Assembly: GCF_023264675.1 (NCBI RefSeq)
Contig: NZ_JAHFVG010000011.1
Location: forward strand, 62,001-126,000
Source: Rhodococcus sp. (in: high G+C Gram-positive bacteria)
GTDB taxonomy: Bacteria > Actinomycetota > Actinomycetes > Mycobacteriales > Mycobacteriaceae
DNA: 64,000 nt
Reading direction: 5' to 3'
A program made the position numbers and the translations under genes. Under the pieces are notes generated by a model. The model saw nothing but the letters and a program-made list of their open reading frames with translations, did no database searches and was not told where the DNA came from. Below are positions 1 to 8,102 of this stretch, one piece after another. Each line of letters starts with the position of its first letter. Positions within the stretch are counted from its first letter, which is position 1.

Positions 1-377
1 TCGATGGAAAGACGTTGCCGCAACTGGGTTCCGTCGCCCAGCAGGCCGGACTGTGGACGGCGCAGAACATTCTGCTCGCGCGCAAGGGCAAGCCCAAGAA
101 ACCCTTCGCCTACAAGGACAAGGGCATCATGGCGATGATCGGTCGCGGCGCTGCCGTCGCCGAGGTGGGAGCTCATCGCCATCAGGTCGAGGGTCCGCTG
201 GCGTTCGCGGCGTGGCTCGGCGTCCATGCAGCGCTGCTCAGCGGCGCCCACAGCAAGGTCGACGCCTTCCTGTCCTGGGCATGGGACTACTTCGACAGCG
301 ACCACTCCGCGATCGTCGAATGCCACGGAGATCCCAAGCGGATCGCGTGGTCGGACGACGTGAAGCCCACGATCTAG
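1..377 (+). CDS. ndh: NDH-2 type NADH dehydrogenase, 3' end (partial)
   Basis: C-terminal end of a type II NADH dehydrogenase, the single-subunit FAD enzyme that passes electrons from NADH to quinone at the inner membrane face without pumping protons. The window opens inside the gene; codons in frame start at base 3 (DGKTLPQLGSVAQQ). About 124 residues remain. Family marks are QLGSVAQQ, the block YKDKGIMAMIGRGAAVAEVG, and the hydrophobic AWLGVHAALL stretch that helps membrane attachment in this family. The FAD and NADH Rossmann motifs lie upstream of the window and cannot be checked. The gene runs toward serS and ends before a strong hairpin at 391-436. Family assignment is confident; paralogue identity (ndh or ndhA type) is not decided. 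Confidence 0.9.
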   Translation, partial: DGKTLPQLGSVAQQAGLWTAQNILLARKGKPKKPFAYKDKGIMAMIGRGAAVAEVGAHRHQVEGPLAFAAWLGVHAALLSGAHSKVDAFLSWAWDYFDSDHSAIVECHGDPKRIAWSDDVKPTI

Positions 378-390
378 TGCGGCTCCGCCG

Positions 391-436
391 CCCGTGTGCG
401 CGTGGTCGGTACCCGCCGCTACTACGCGCACACGGG
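391..436. terminator. Bidirectional hairpin between ndh and serS
   Basis: Perfect 13-bp inverted repeat, CCCGTGTGCGCGT at 391-403 and its reverse complement at 424-436, with a 20-nt loop. It lies between the convergent ends of ndh (377) and serS (441). No T-tract follows, which is common in actinobacteria, so the terminator role is inferred from symmetry and position. Confidence 0.65.
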
Positions 437-440
437 TGCG

Positions 441-1694
441 TCAGCGCAGAACGTCCGTCCCGACGAACGGAATCAGAGCCTCGGGGACGCGAACGGTGCC
501 GTCGGCCTGCTGGTGATTCTCGAGGATCGCGACGATCCACCGTGTGGTGGCGAGGGTGCCGTTGAGAGTCGCGGCGATCTGCGGCTTGCCGTTCTCGTCG
601 CGGTAGCGAACACCGAGGCGACGGGCCTGGAACGTGGTGCAGTTGGACGTCGACGTCAGCTCGCGGTACGCGTTCTGCGTCGGGACCCAGGCCTCGCAGT
701 CGTACTTACGGGCCGCCGAGGAACCCAGATCTCCGCCGGCCACATCGATGATCCGATACGGAAGTTCCACTGCTGCAAGCATCTCGCGCTCGAACTCCAG
801 CAGCTTCTTGTGCTCGGCCGCTGCGTCCTCCGGCTTGATGTACGAGAACATCTCGATCTTGTCGAATTGGTGGACGCGGATGATGCCGCGAGTGTCCTTG
901 CCGTAGCTGCCGGCTTCGCGGCGGAAGCACGACGACCAGCCTGCGTAGCGCTTCGGGCCCTCGGACAGGTCGATGATCTCGCCCGAGTGGTAGCCGGCGA
1001 GCGCGACTTCCGACGTCCCGACGAGATAGAGGTCGTCGGCTTCGAGCCGATAGATCTCGTCGGCGTGGGCGCCGAGGAAGCCGGTTCCTGCCATGATCTC
1101 GGGCCGCACCAGCACCGGCGGGATCATCATCGTGAACCCGTTCTTGACGGCCTTCTGCGCAGCGAGCTGCAACATGCCCTGCTGAAGAAGAGCGCCGTAA
1201 CCGGTCATGAAGTAGAACCGCGAACCCGACACCTTCGCGCCGCGTTCCATGTCGATCAGGTTCAGCGACTCACCGAGCTCGAGGTGGTCCTTGGGCTCGA
1301 AGTCGAACGTCGGGATCTCGCCGACGGTCTCGAGCAGAACGAAATCTTCTTCGCCGCCTGCAGGAGCGCCGTCCTCGACGATGTTGGAAATCTTGCGCGC
1401 TGCGGCGTCGAGTGCGGCATCGGCCTCGTTCTGCGTCGCCTCGGCTGCCTTGACCTTGGCAGCGAGCTCGGACGCCCCGGTCAGCAATGCCGGGCGCTCG
1501 TCGGGAGATGCTTTTCCGACGAGCTTGCCGAGTGCCTTCTGCTCGGCGCGAAGCTGATCTCCCGCCAACACCGCGGCACGACGAGAGGAATCGGCCTCTA
1601 GCAGCTTGTCGACCAGACCGGGGTCTTCGCCGCGGGTGCGCTGCGAAGCACGGACAACGTCAGGGTTCTCGCGGAGGAACTTGAGGTCGATCAC
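441..1694 (-). CDS. serS: Seryl-tRNA synthetase
   Basis: Charges tRNA-Ser with serine in the cytoplasm; class II aminoacyl-tRNA synthetase of 417 residues, normal for the family. The N-terminal tRNA-binding coiled coil starts [18 protein letters not shown]; the catalytic core shows motif 2 ([15 protein letters not shown]) and motif 3 ([16 protein letters not shown]). The frame stays open to 1796, but homologues begin at the M/V-IDLKFLR position, so the GTG at 1692-1694 is taken as the start. It is convergent with ndh and has the same transcription direction as the upstream ankyrin gene. In M. tuberculosis serS (Rv3834c) also sits beside the septum-formation gene that follows here, which supports the assignment. 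Confidence 0.97.
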   Translation of the reverse strand: MIDLKFLRENPDVVRASQRTRGEDPGLVDKLLEADSSRRAAVLAGDQLRAEQKALGKLVGKASPDERPALLTGASELAAKVKAAEATQNEADAALDAAARKISNIVEDGAPAGGEEDFVLLETVGEIPTFDFEPKDHLELGESLNLIDMERGAKVSGSRFYFMTGYGALLQQGMLQLAAQKAVKNGFTMMIPPVLVRPEIMAGTGFLGAHADEIYRLEADDLYLVGTSEVALAGYHSGEIIDLSEGPKRYAGWSSCFRREAGSYGKDTRGIIRVHQFDKIEMFSYIKPEDAAAEHKKLLEFEREMLAAVELPYRIIDVAGGDLGSSAARKYDCEAWVPTQNAYRELTSTSNCTTFQARRLGVRYRDENGKPQIAATLNGTLATTRWIVAILENHQQADGTVRVPEALIPFVGTDVLR

Positions 1695-1743
1695 GGGGAC
1701 GAACTCTACTTGTCGCCAGGCCGCGAGGTCTTCCCGCGTCTCC

Positions 1744-2136
1744 TTACGCCCCGAGCAACCCCAGGTAGTCCTCGCGTCCGAACATGCGAGCTGCATCGAT
1801 CGCCGACGGGTGCCCGCCGTTGGGGTCGGCGCCGCCGTCGACGAGTGCTTTCACGACGTCGTCCTCACCTTTGAAGACGGCTCCTGCCAGCGGAGTCTGC
1901 CCCTTGTCGTTGGGACGATTCACATCCGCACCCTTGCCGACCAGGGCAGCAACCGTCGCAGCATGCCCGTGATACGCCGCAAGCATGACGAGGGTGTCGC
2001 CCGATTCATTGTTCAGATCCACCGGCACTCCGGCATCGAGATAAGCGACGAGCGGCTCGGTATCTCCGGTTCGCGCCATCGTGAACAAGCGTCCGGCAAG
2101 CTCGGAAAGGTCGGCGTCGTCTCCTGGTCCCGTCAT
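1744..2136 (-). CDS. Ankyrin-repeat protein
   Basis: Small 130-residue protein made almost wholly of ankyrin repeats, which act as protein-protein contact surfaces. Repeats are visible as [20 protein letters not shown], then [20 protein letters not shown], then a last unit ending [19 protein letters not shown]. There is no signal peptide or membrane segment, so it should be cytoplasmic. The ATG at 2134-2136 begins [13 protein letters not shown]; the frame stays open further upstream but would run into the divergent gene. It lies upstream of serS with a 49-nt gap and may be co-transcribed. The partner is unknown; ankyrin proteins of this size are common in Rhodococcus and relatives. Confidence 0.85.
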   Translation of the reverse strand: MTGPGDDADLSELAGRLFTMARTGDTEPLVAYLDAGVPVDLNNESGDTLVMLAAYHGHAATVAALVGKGADVNRPNDKGQTPLAGAVFKGEDDVVKALVDGGADPNGGHPSAIDAARMFGREDYLGLLGA

Positions 2137-2170
2137 AGGAGACGAAGATACTCGGGCATGATGGAGTGCG

Positions 2171-3241
2171 ATGTCTGCACGTAAGCCCGAGAAGAAGAAC
2201 CAACGCATGGTCTCCGCCCACGTCGCGCGCCGAGGTCTCGCGCTGGTCGCTGTCGGCGCGGTAGCTGCCGCCGCCGTCACGCTGTTCGTCTCGGGCGGGT
2301 TCTCGCAACCGGACAAGATCACCACCCATTCGGCGGCAGGGCCTGCAACCGACGGCCCGGTGACGGCCAAGTCGTTCGGGTCGGCAGATCCGGGCACGTG
2401 CCTGCAATGGACCCCGACCGACAACCCCGAAACCGACCGCCAAGATCTCGCCGAAGTCTCCTGCGCCGAACCCCACCGCTTCGAAGTTGCCCTCGACGTC
2501 GACATGAGCACCTATCCCGGCATCGAGTTCGCCGAAGGATCCGCCTACCCGGGCGCACTGCGCTTCGGCGAGCTACGCGACGAGCACTGCACCGAGGCCG
2601 TCGACGATTATCTGGGCACCAAATTCGATCCGAACGGCAAGTTCAGCGTCGGCCTCATGTTCCCCAGTCAGGCCGGTTGGGCGTCGGGAGAACGGACGCT
2701 TCGCTGCGGAATCCAGGAATCGTCCAACACCGGAATCCCGCAGGAGATGACCGGATCCGTGCTGGATCAGGACCAGTCGAACGTGTGGGATGTCGGCACA
2801 TGCATCGGCATCAACCAGAACGTTCCGGCCGACCCCGTCGACTGCAGCCAAGCCCACGCGTTCGAGGTGGCGTCGATCATCGATCTGCAGCAACGATTCC
2901 CCACCGGCATCCCCAGCGAAGCGGACCAGGATGCCTACCTGGAACAGGCGTGCACCGACGCCGTCACCGCCTACCTCGGCTCCGACACGGCACTGCGCGA
3001 CAAGACCCTGACGATGTTCTGGAACACCATCGACGTCACCAGCTGGCTCGCCGGCAGCCGTCAGGTGAGCTGCTCGATCGGCAAGGAACTCGACGAAGGC
3101 GGCTTCGCCACCATCACCGGCAGCGCGACGGGCGACATCCTCATCAACGGACAAGCGCCCGTCCCACCACCCGAGGCGCCGGACGGCCGTGCACTGCCCA
3201 CCCCGCTGCCCGGAGCAGCCCCGATCACCCCGGGAGGGTGA
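2171..3241 (+). CDS. Septum-formation family membrane protein
   Basis: A 356-residue protein with a short basic cytoplasmic N-terminus, one membrane segment (RGLALVAVGAVAAAAVTLFV, about residues 21-40) and a large extracytoplasmic part. That part holds two copies of a cysteine-containing domain (first around DPGTCLQWTPTDNPE to ERTLRCGIQ, second around VWDVGTCIGINQNV to SRQVSCSIG) matching the 'septum formation' family (PF13845). The four regularly placed Cys probably form disulfides. The C-terminus is proline rich (PVPPPEAPDGRALPTPLPG). It corresponds in position to Rv3835. A role in cell division is only the family name; no function is shown by sequence. It is followed closely by the metallopeptidase gene and is probably in one operon with it. 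Confidence 0.85.
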   Translation: MSARKPEKKNQRMVSAHVARRGLALVAVGAVAAAAVTLFVSGGFSQPDKITTHSAAGPATDGPVTAKSFGSADPGTCLQWTPTDNPETDRQDLAEVSCAEPHRFEVALDVDMSTYPGIEFAEGSAYPGALRFGELRDEHCTEAVDDYLGTKFDPNGKFSVGLMFPSQAGWASGERTLRCGIQESSNTGIPQEMTGSVLDQDQSNVWDVGTCIGINQNVPADPVDCSQAHAFEVASIIDLQQRFPTGIPSEADQDAYLEQACTDAVTAYLGSDTALRDKTLTMFWNTIDVTSWLAGSRQVSCSIGKELDEGGFATITGSATGDILINGQAPVPPPEAPDGRALPTPLPGAAPITPGG

Positions 3242-3254
3242 CATTCCCACCGAT

Positions 3255-3587
3255 ATGAGCCGCGCCGAGTTCGAGGAAGCCGTCGGCGACGCCCTGGACA
3301 CCCTTCCGCCCGACATCACCGATCACATGGACAACGTCGTGATTCTCGTCGAGGACGAACACCCCACCGAGGACATTCTCGGGCTGTACGAGGGCGTCGC
3401 ACTCACCGACCGGTACGAGTACAGCGGGCACCTGCCCGACGTCATCACCATCTATCGCAAACCGATCCTCGAGATGGTCGACGACGACGCCACCGCCAAG
3501 CGGGAAATTGCCATCACCGTCGCGCACGAGGTGGGCCATCACTTCGGCATCGACGACGAGCGGTTGCACGAACTCGGGTTCGGGTAG
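3255..3587 (+). CDS. Zincin-like metallopeptidase family protein
   Basis: Cytoplasmic protein of 110 residues matching the minimal zincin family (PF06262, like Rv3836). The zinc site HEVGHHFGIDDERLHELG is intact: HExxH, with a downstream Glu/His-containing helix. No signal peptide. The substrate is unknown for the family. The start is set at ATG 3255 because homologues begin with a short M-x-R-x-E-F-E stretch (here MSRAEFEEAV); a GGGAGG at 3232-3237 is a little far upstream, and the frame stays open to 3189 inside the previous gene. The spacing of 13 nt from the previous stop suggests co-transcription. It is followed by two copies of the dispersed palindromic repeat. Confidence 0.88.
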   Translation: MSRAEFEEAVGDALDTLPPDITDHMDNVVILVEDEHPTEDILGLYEGVALTDRYEYSGHLPDVITIYRKPILEMVDDDATAKREIAITVAHEVGHHFGIDDERLHELGFG

Positions 3588-3602
3588 TTCCGGCCTCGGT
3601 TG

Positions 3603-3653
3603 GCATGAATGGACCATCTAAGCCGGCCAGCCTGTGCCATGGCCCATTCATGC
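3603..3653. repeat. Dispersed palindromic repeat, copy 1
   Basis: Arms GCATGAATGGACCAT (3603-3617) and ATGGCCCATTCATGC (3639-3653) form an imperfect palindrome around a variable centre. One of six copies in the window. The right flank CGGGCTGAAAA recurs as its reverse complement beside copy 6, so the conserved unit extends beyond the arms. Confidence 0.9.
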
Positions 3654-3677
3654 GGGCTGAAAACTGTTGGCCTTCAA

Positions 3678-3726
3678 CATGAATGGACCACCGCAACCGT
3701 CCAACCGTTGCAGTGGTCCATTCATG
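3678..3726. repeat. Dispersed palindromic repeat, copy 2
   Basis: Arms CATGAATGGACCA (3678-3690) and TGGTCCATTCATG (3714-3726) are perfect reverse complements; the inner part GCAACCG...CGTTGC is also roughly symmetrical. It is paired with copy 1, 24 bp away, between the metallopeptidase gene and the convergent cbtA, so it may also serve as a transcription stop. Confidence 0.9.
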
Positions 3727-3749
3727 CCAGAAAGGGGCGTCGACCAGCC

Positions 3750-4562
3750 CTAAGCAGACACCGACTCGCGCGACGCACCGGCCTTCGCGACCGCCCGATC
3801 GGTGAGGTAGGCGAACACGAGCCCGAGTGCGAGCCACAGCGTCGCCTGGGTCGCGAGTGAGGACAGTCGGAATTCCCACAGCAGCGTCGCCGGGAAGTCC
3901 GCGCCCACCTCGTTGATTCCGGGAAGCAACACGTAGCCGAGGCCCGTGATCACCAGGAACGAGACGACGGGCGCCGCCACTCGAACTGCGAACGAACTCT
4001 GCGCCGCGACGAGCTTGCTCACGTAGATCCCCACCGCGACAGCGACCAGACCGAGGACGACGGATGCCAGCCACAGCCAGGTTCGCTGGTCGATGGTGTC
4101 GGGATCGCCGACGGCAGGCGGGTTGGCGGGATACTTGAAGAAGGGGACGGCCTCGATGGCGAGCCAGCCGAGAACGGCCGCGGTGAGCGCGAGGGTCGAT
4201 CCGGACAGCCTGGTGAATCGTCGTGCATAGTGCAGCACCGTCGCGAAGATGGCACCGAGGGCCAAGCCGGCCAAACCGGTGGCGAGGAAAAGTCCGCCGC
4301 GCTGGCCGTCTCGACTGACGAGCGCTTTTTCTTCGTCGTGCGAGTGCGTACCGGTGGCTTCTTCCGAGTGCTCCGCGGCTCCCGCTGCCTCTTCGATGGC
4401 GATGGCGGAGTCGACGTGCGGCTCACCGATGGTGAATGCGACGGCACCCGCGAGCAGACCCGCGATCAACCCGGCGAGCAGCCCTCGAAGGAGAAGCTGA
4501 ACGAACGTGCCATGGAGTCCTACGACAGTGTTGTCCTGCAGCGTGGTCTCGGTCAGTGGCAT
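3750..4562 (-). CDS. cbtA: CbtA family cobalt transporter subunit
   Basis: Integral membrane protein of 270 residues, the larger subunit of a two-part CbtAB system predicted to import cobalt for cobalamin synthesis. About five or six hydrophobic segments are visible (for example RGLLAGLIAGLLAGAVAF, LFLATGLAGLALGAIF, ASVVLGLVAVAVGIY). The loop after the first segment is rich in His and acidic residues (EHSEEATGTHSHDEE), fitting metal capture. Its ATG overlaps the end of cbtB by 10 nt, indicating translational coupling. Both genes lie downstream of a cobalamin riboswitch on the same strand. Transport function is inferred from the family, not seen directly. Confidence 0.88.
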   Translation of the reverse strand: MPLTETTLQDNTVVGLHGTFVQLLLRGLLAGLIAGLLAGAVAFTIGEPHVDSAIAIEEAAGAAEHSEEATGTHSHDEEKALVSRDGQRGGLFLATGLAGLALGAIFATVLHYARRFTRLSGSTLALTAAVLGWLAIEAVPFFKYPANPPAVGDPDTIDQRTWLWLASVVLGLVAVAVGIYVSKLVAAQSSFAVRVAAPVVSFLVITGLGYVLLPGINEVGADFPATLLWEFRLSSLATQATLWLALGLVFAYLTDRAVAKAGASRESVSA

Positions 4563-4765
4563 GGCAGACCCAGCAGGTGGCGTCCGTCGTGCATCAGCTC
4601 GTGCATGTACATCCCGCTGCGCGAGATGGCACCCTGATCGAATCCGACCAGGTACAGCACGAGGAACGCGAGCAGAACTACCGCGGCCACGACGAGGGCG
4701 AGGGCCGCCGACTCCGTGACGTTGCCGGATCGAGAGAGGTTGCCGGGCTGAGAGATTGTTGCCAT
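4553..4765 (-). CDS. cbtB: CbtB small cobalt transporter subunit
   Basis: Short membrane protein of 70 residues with a single hydrophobic segment (AALALVVAAVVLLAFLVLYL) and the hallmark C-terminal histidine-rich tail MYMHELMHDGRHLLGLPCH, whose His residues probably bind the metal. It is the partner of CbtA. The ATG at 4763-4765 is chosen because AGGAGG lies 11 nt upstream; the frame is open further but would run into the riboswitch. First gene of a two-gene operon under cobalamin riboswitch control. Confidence 0.9.
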   Translation of the reverse strand: MATISQPGNLSRSGNVTESAALALVVAAVVLLAFLVLYLVGFDQGAISRSGMYMHELMHDGRHLLGLPCH

Positions 4766-4802
4766 TTCGGTGTTGCCTCCTGGGATTGTGCGTCCCGTAG
4801 AA

Positions 4803-4935
4803 ACGTCAGCGACGTGTGAGTTTTCTGGCTCTCGGCATGTATCCCGATCACAGTGGCGCAACCGCTCCGGATTTGCACCGAATTACCTGCACATGTCGCA
4901 CTTACCAGCGAACTGTGGCACCCGTCTCGTGCTGC
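4803..4935 (-). promoter_or_regulatory. Cobalamin riboswitch upstream of cbtBA
   Basis: Read on the minus strand this leader shows, in order, GGTGCCAC, the conserved GGTGCAAATCCGGAG, then GCGCCACTGTGA, and the B12-box-like GAGCCAGAAAACTCAC about 45 nt before cbtB. These are the core elements of the AdoCbl riboswitch. It is followed by AGGAGG and cbtB, so bound cobalamin should lower cobalt-transporter expression. Boundaries are approximate (P1 pairing not folded). The element lies back to back with the promoter region of the plus-strand phosphatase gene. Confidence 0.87.
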
Positions 4936-4975
4936 TGTCAATCGCAACTACAGTGACCGGAGTGCGGAGCGTGTC

Positions 4976-5542
4976 GTGACATCGTCGGTGACCAGACTGT
5001 CGCTGGTCACCCATGCCATGACCGAGGCCATGCGGCGAGGCCGTTTCACGGCGGACGAATCAGTCGACGAGACGGGAATGCGCGACCTCGACCTGGCCTC
5101 CTACACCGGACGCGCCGAGACCGTCGTGGTCGCGCCGGAGCGACGTACGCAGCAGACGGCGGAGGGGCTCGGATTGCGCGGAGCAGTCGTCGCCGACCTC
5201 CGTGACGTCGACTACGGCCACTGGGCCGGGTCGTCGATGGACGATCTGGCCGAGAAGGACGTTCTCGCGTGGCTCACCGACACCGCCACGCTCCCCCCGG
5301 ACGGTGAATCGATCGATGCGCTGCTGGCGCGGGTCACACGCTGGATGGATCGGGTGAGTTCGCAGCAGTGCCGGATCGTCGCCGTCACCCACCCGGCGGT
5401 GGTGCGAGCGGTGGTCATCCGCACCCTCGACGCCCCGGCGTCGTCGTTCTGGCGAGTCGACATACCGCCCCTCACTTCGACGAGTGTGAACTTCCGCGGA
5501 GGTCGATGGACGCTCCGATCGGTCGCCGAAACAATCGGCTGA
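4976..5542 (+). CDS. Histidine phosphatase superfamily protein with altered RHG motif
   Basis: A 188-residue cytoplasmic protein of the histidine phosphatase (phosphoglycerate-mutase-like) fold. The usual N-terminal LVRHG is replaced by LSLVTHAMTEAMRRGRF, so the catalytic His remains but the preceding Arg and following Gly are changed. Later family positions remain: VVVAPERRTQQTAEGLG (the S/P-x-x-R-x-x-Q-T-A block), DVDYGHWAG, and the second catalytic His in IVAVTHPAVVRAVV. The GTG at 4976 is preferred over the longer frame (from 4853), which would lie over the cobalamin riboswitch. Adjacent divergent cbtBA suggests a link to cobalt or cobalamin metabolism (alpha-ribazole phosphatase belongs to this superfamily), but that is inference from context only. 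Confidence 0.75.
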   Translation: MTSSVTRLSLVTHAMTEAMRRGRFTADESVDETGMRDLDLASYTGRAETVVVAPERRTQQTAEGLGLRGAVVADLRDVDYGHWAGSSMDDLAEKDVLAWLTDTATLPPDGESIDALLARVTRWMDRVSSQQCRIVAVTHPAVVRAVVIRTLDAPASSFWRVDIPPLTSTSVNFRGGRWTLRSVAETIG

Positions 5543-5638
5543 GATTTTTTCTTCGGCACGGGAACCGATCGAGTCGAGGCTGCGTCAAATCCCTACGAGA
5601 GCGCAATTTCACCATGTCTGCGCTCGCGACCGGAGAAG

Positions 5639-5652
5639 GGTCTCCGGAGACC
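5639..5652. other. 14-bp perfect palindrome upstream of the PE-PPE operon
   Basis: GGTCTCCGGAGACC is a perfect self-complementary 14-mer, 23 bp before the PE-like start codon. It could be a regulator site or a chance palindrome in GC-rich DNA. Confidence 0.3.
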
Positions 5653-5674
5653 ACTGACTTTCGAGGAGATGCGC

Positions 5675-5977
5675 ATGCCGGGAACGGTGCGAGTTGACCC
5701 AGTGGCCCTCGAGGCGGCTGCTGCCGACTTGGATGCAGCCGCGGCGCGGCTCCAGGCGGGCCTGACGGCGGTGTCACTACCGATCCAGCCGATCCCGTCG
5801 GGGAGCGAGGAAGTGTCGCTCCTGGCGAATCGCTTCTTCCGCCACTCCGGCGGGTCGTTCTCGCCTGCTGCTGCCGCGGCAGTCGACGAATTGATCGACA
5901 CTGCAGCGGCCTTGCGCGCGCAGGCTGCGGCGTACCGCGACGTGGACTTCGAACACGGCCGCTCGCTGGGCAACTGA
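5675..5977 (+). CDS. PE-like small type VII secretion substrate
   Basis: Small, alanine-rich, helical protein of 100 residues resembling PE proteins of mycobacteria. It begins MPGTVRVDPVALEAAAADLD, predicts two long helices with a turn around residues 38-45, and ends with YRDVD at residues 87-91, which fits the YxxxD/E secretion signal of type VII (ESX) substrates. The second ATG (5675) is chosen because AGGAG lies 6 nt upstream; the first ATG (5669) abuts that site. The PPE-like gene follows after 34 nt and an EspG-like chaperone gene comes next, the classical heterodimer-plus-chaperone arrangement. Partner and secretion are inferred from context. Confidence 0.75.
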   Translation: MPGTVRVDPVALEAAAADLDAAAARLQAGLTAVSLPIQPIPSGSEEVSLLANRFFRHSGGSFSPAAAAAVDELIDTAAALRAQAAAYRDVDFEHGRSLGN

Positions 5978-6011
5978 TCCTTCACATTCGATCTACACGG
6001 GGAGTAGCGAA

Positions 6012-7268
6012 ATGACACTCGGAGTCACCGGCGTGGTCTGGCTTCCACGCACCGCCACCGTCAACTCGACGTCGCTGACAGCCGGAGCCGGAGCCGCTCC
6101 GCTGGCCGCAGCGTCGGGCGCGTGGCAGACGGTCGCGGCGTCCTACGCAGACACCGCCATCACCGTCGGACGTGTGATGGCGGTGCTCGCTGCGGGATGG
6201 GAAGGCGAGGCAGCCAATGCAGCGCAAGCCAGGCTCGGCGGATTTCTCGCGTGGTCGCAGGAGACGTCCGCGAAGGCCGGTCAGATCGCGGCGCTCGCCG
6301 GCGGCGAGGCCGCGGCGTACACGACGGCGGCGTTGGTGATGCCGAGTATGCCCGAGATCGTAGCCGTGAAAACAGCGAAAGCTGCCGCAATCTCGTCGGG
6401 CGGAGCTCTCAACGGAAGCGCCGAGGCGCTCGAAGCCGCCGATCGCGCCATGGACGTCCGCGCCGGACTTGTCATGGATGCATACGAGGCCGCCACTACT
6501 CCGCTTGCGTGGAACGTCTCGTTCGATCGGCCACCGACCATCGTCAACGACGCGAGTACGGGGCAGGGCGGGGATATCGCCGACGCCCACTCCACCAAGG
6601 AGACAAGCATCTTCGGTTTCGGTGCGCGCACGACGCCCGCTCAGGCCGCGCTCGCCGCAGTGGGTTCGGCTCTTCAGAATCCAGCGCTGGCGTCGGCCGC
6701 GGGCCAGGCTGCGAGTACCGCTGGTTCGGTCGCGGGATCCTCGGTCACCACCGTCGCCTCGGCGGCGACCAACATCGGCGGCGCTGCAGCATCGAATCTG
6801 ATGAGTGGCGTCGACAGTCAACGGGCCTCGGTATCACCGCAACTCGGCGCAGGCCAGTCGGCGAACGGATCCCTCGGGCCTGCAGCCACCCGGGCAGCGT
6901 CCACGAGCGCCTACCCCGCCGGTAGTGGGATCGGTTCTCTGACAACGGGTTCGGGCTCACCGGGATCGGGTGCACTGGGTTCGGGAACACTGGGCAATCC
7001 AGTGTCCGGGTCGGGGGCGAACGGGGTCTCCGGGGCAGAACGAGCGAGTGCCGCTGCCAACCCGTCGTCGGCAGTCGGTGGCAACGGAGCCGACGGGGCA
7101 GCAACCTCGCGCGGCGGCCAACCCGGCGGACCGACCGGGGGCAATCACGGCGGAGACGACGACGTGGAGCACGAGACGCCCGGCTATCTGAGGCAGTTCG
7201 AACACTTCGCCGACGGCCGCACCGTGGCACCGTCGGTCATCGGTGCAGACCCGAGCTGGAACGAATAG
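6012..7268 (+). CDS. PPE-domain protein
   Basis: A 418-residue protein whose first ~170 residues form an alanine-rich helical PPE-like domain with the turn motif WEG at residues 63-65 (AAGWEGEAANAAQARL). The middle and C-terminal part (about 200-390) is low complexity, rich in Ala, Ser, Gly and Pro (LGSGTLGNPVSGSGANGVSG), as in long PPE proteins, and ends with an acidic tail (DDDVEHETPGYLRQFEHF). No signal peptide, consistent with type VII export as a dimer with the PE-like protein upstream. GGGGAG lies 6 nt before the ATG. The mycobacterial Pro-Pro-Glu start is absent, so this is a PPE-domain relative rather than a canonical PPE. Confidence 0.8.
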   Translation: MTLGVTGVVWLPRTATVNSTSLTAGAGAAPLAAASGAWQTVAASYADTAITVGRVMAVLAAGWEGEAANAAQARLGGFLAWSQETSAKAGQIAALAGGEAAAYTTAALVMPSMPEIVAVKTAKAAAISSGGALNGSAEALEAADRAMDVRAGLVMDAYEAATTPLAWNVSFDRPPTIVNDASTGQGGDIADAHSTKETSIFGFGARTTPAQAALAAVGSALQNPALASAAGQAASTAGSVAGSSVTTVASAATNIGGAAASNLMSGVDSQRASVSPQLGAGQSANGSLGPAATRAASTSAYPAGSGIGSLTTGSGSPGSGALGSGTLGNPVSGSGANGVSGAERASAAANPSSAVGGNGADGAATSRGGQPGGPTGGNHGGDDDVEHETPGYLRQFEHFADGRTVAPSVIGADPSWNE

Positions 7269-8102
7269 TTGATCGACTTGGGAACTCAGCCGCTCGGTCA
7301 CACCATCCCGTCCGCCGATCTCGATGCGGATCGACTCGACTACCTGATCGATGTGCTCGGCATCGTCGAACTCCCGGTGGTGCTCGACGTCTTTCCTCGC
7401 TACGACAATGCCGAGGAACTCGGCGCTGCCCGGCGGCGCGGACGCGACGGACTCGGCGCCGACGGGCTGCTTCTGGAGGGACGAGTCCATCCGGACGTCG
7501 AAGCCTGGTTGCGCATTCTGGAGCAACCGGATCGGTACATCTCCGGCCGAGGCGTCGTCCGGCCTGCCGACACGACCGTTCCGATCACCAGGGTGTGTGC
7601 GGCTACCAATCAGATCGGCTCGGTGATTGCCACGCGGTCCGGCGGCTCGTTGCTCGTTCGGCCGCTCGCCGAGGATCGACCAGCCCGGCTGCTGGAGGCG
7701 CTCGGGTTCGGGCAAGGACTGAATTTCCAGACCGCGTTGTCTCGGTCGGAGATCTCCGCGCCGACCGATCTGCTGGCCGAAGCCCTCGACGCGGCGCCGG
7801 CGGATGTCGACGCCACCGCGGCACGACTGGCGCACATCGGCATCGAGTCGGACGCCGCGCGATATCTGGCGTCGGCAATGAGCACGTGCTCCGCGCACGC
7901 CGAGATCGTCTCCGTGCAGAACAGGGCCGGCATCCGAGTGCCAGGCGAACACCCCGTCGCGTTCTTCGACACGCATCGTGGCCGGATACTGGCGACCTCG
8001 AGCACCGCGGCGGACGGACGACGATGGACGACGATGTCCTCGGGCACCGATGGGCGCGTGAGGTCGGCGTTGGCAGAACTCGTCGATCGAACGGGCCGCT
8101 AA
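7269..8102 (+). CDS. EspG-family type VII secretion chaperone
   Basis: A 277-residue cytoplasmic protein matching the ESX secretion-associated EspG family, which binds the tip of PPE proteins and hands the PE-PPE pair to the ESX machine. Visible family features are the N-terminal DADRLDYLIDVLGIVELPVVLD and the mixed alpha/beta core with HPDVEAWLRILEQPDRYISG. The likely start is TTG at 7269, directly after the PPE stop, so the three genes form a tight operon. Its stop overlaps the convergent phosphatase gene by 4 nt. No ESX core gene (EccB-E, MycP) is present in the window, so this trio must rely on a machine encoded elsewhere. Confidence 0.78.
   Translation: MIDLGTQPLGHTIPSADLDADRLDYLIDVLGIVELPVVLDVFPRYDNAEELGAARRRGRDGLGADGLLLEGRVHPDVEAWLRILEQPDRYISGRGVVRPADTTVPITRVCAATNQIGSVIATRSGGSLLVRPLAEDRPARLLEALGFGQGLNFQTALSRSEISAPTDLLAEALDAAPADVDATAARLAHIGIESDAARYLASAMSTCSAHAEIVSVQNRAGIRVPGEHPVAFFDTHRGRILATSSTAADGRRWTTMSSGTDGRVRSALAELVDRTGR

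Noticed and set aside
396-1601. 401-codon open frame antisense to serS
   Set aside because: A shadow of serS caused by high GC third positions; the serS frame has all synthetase motifs.
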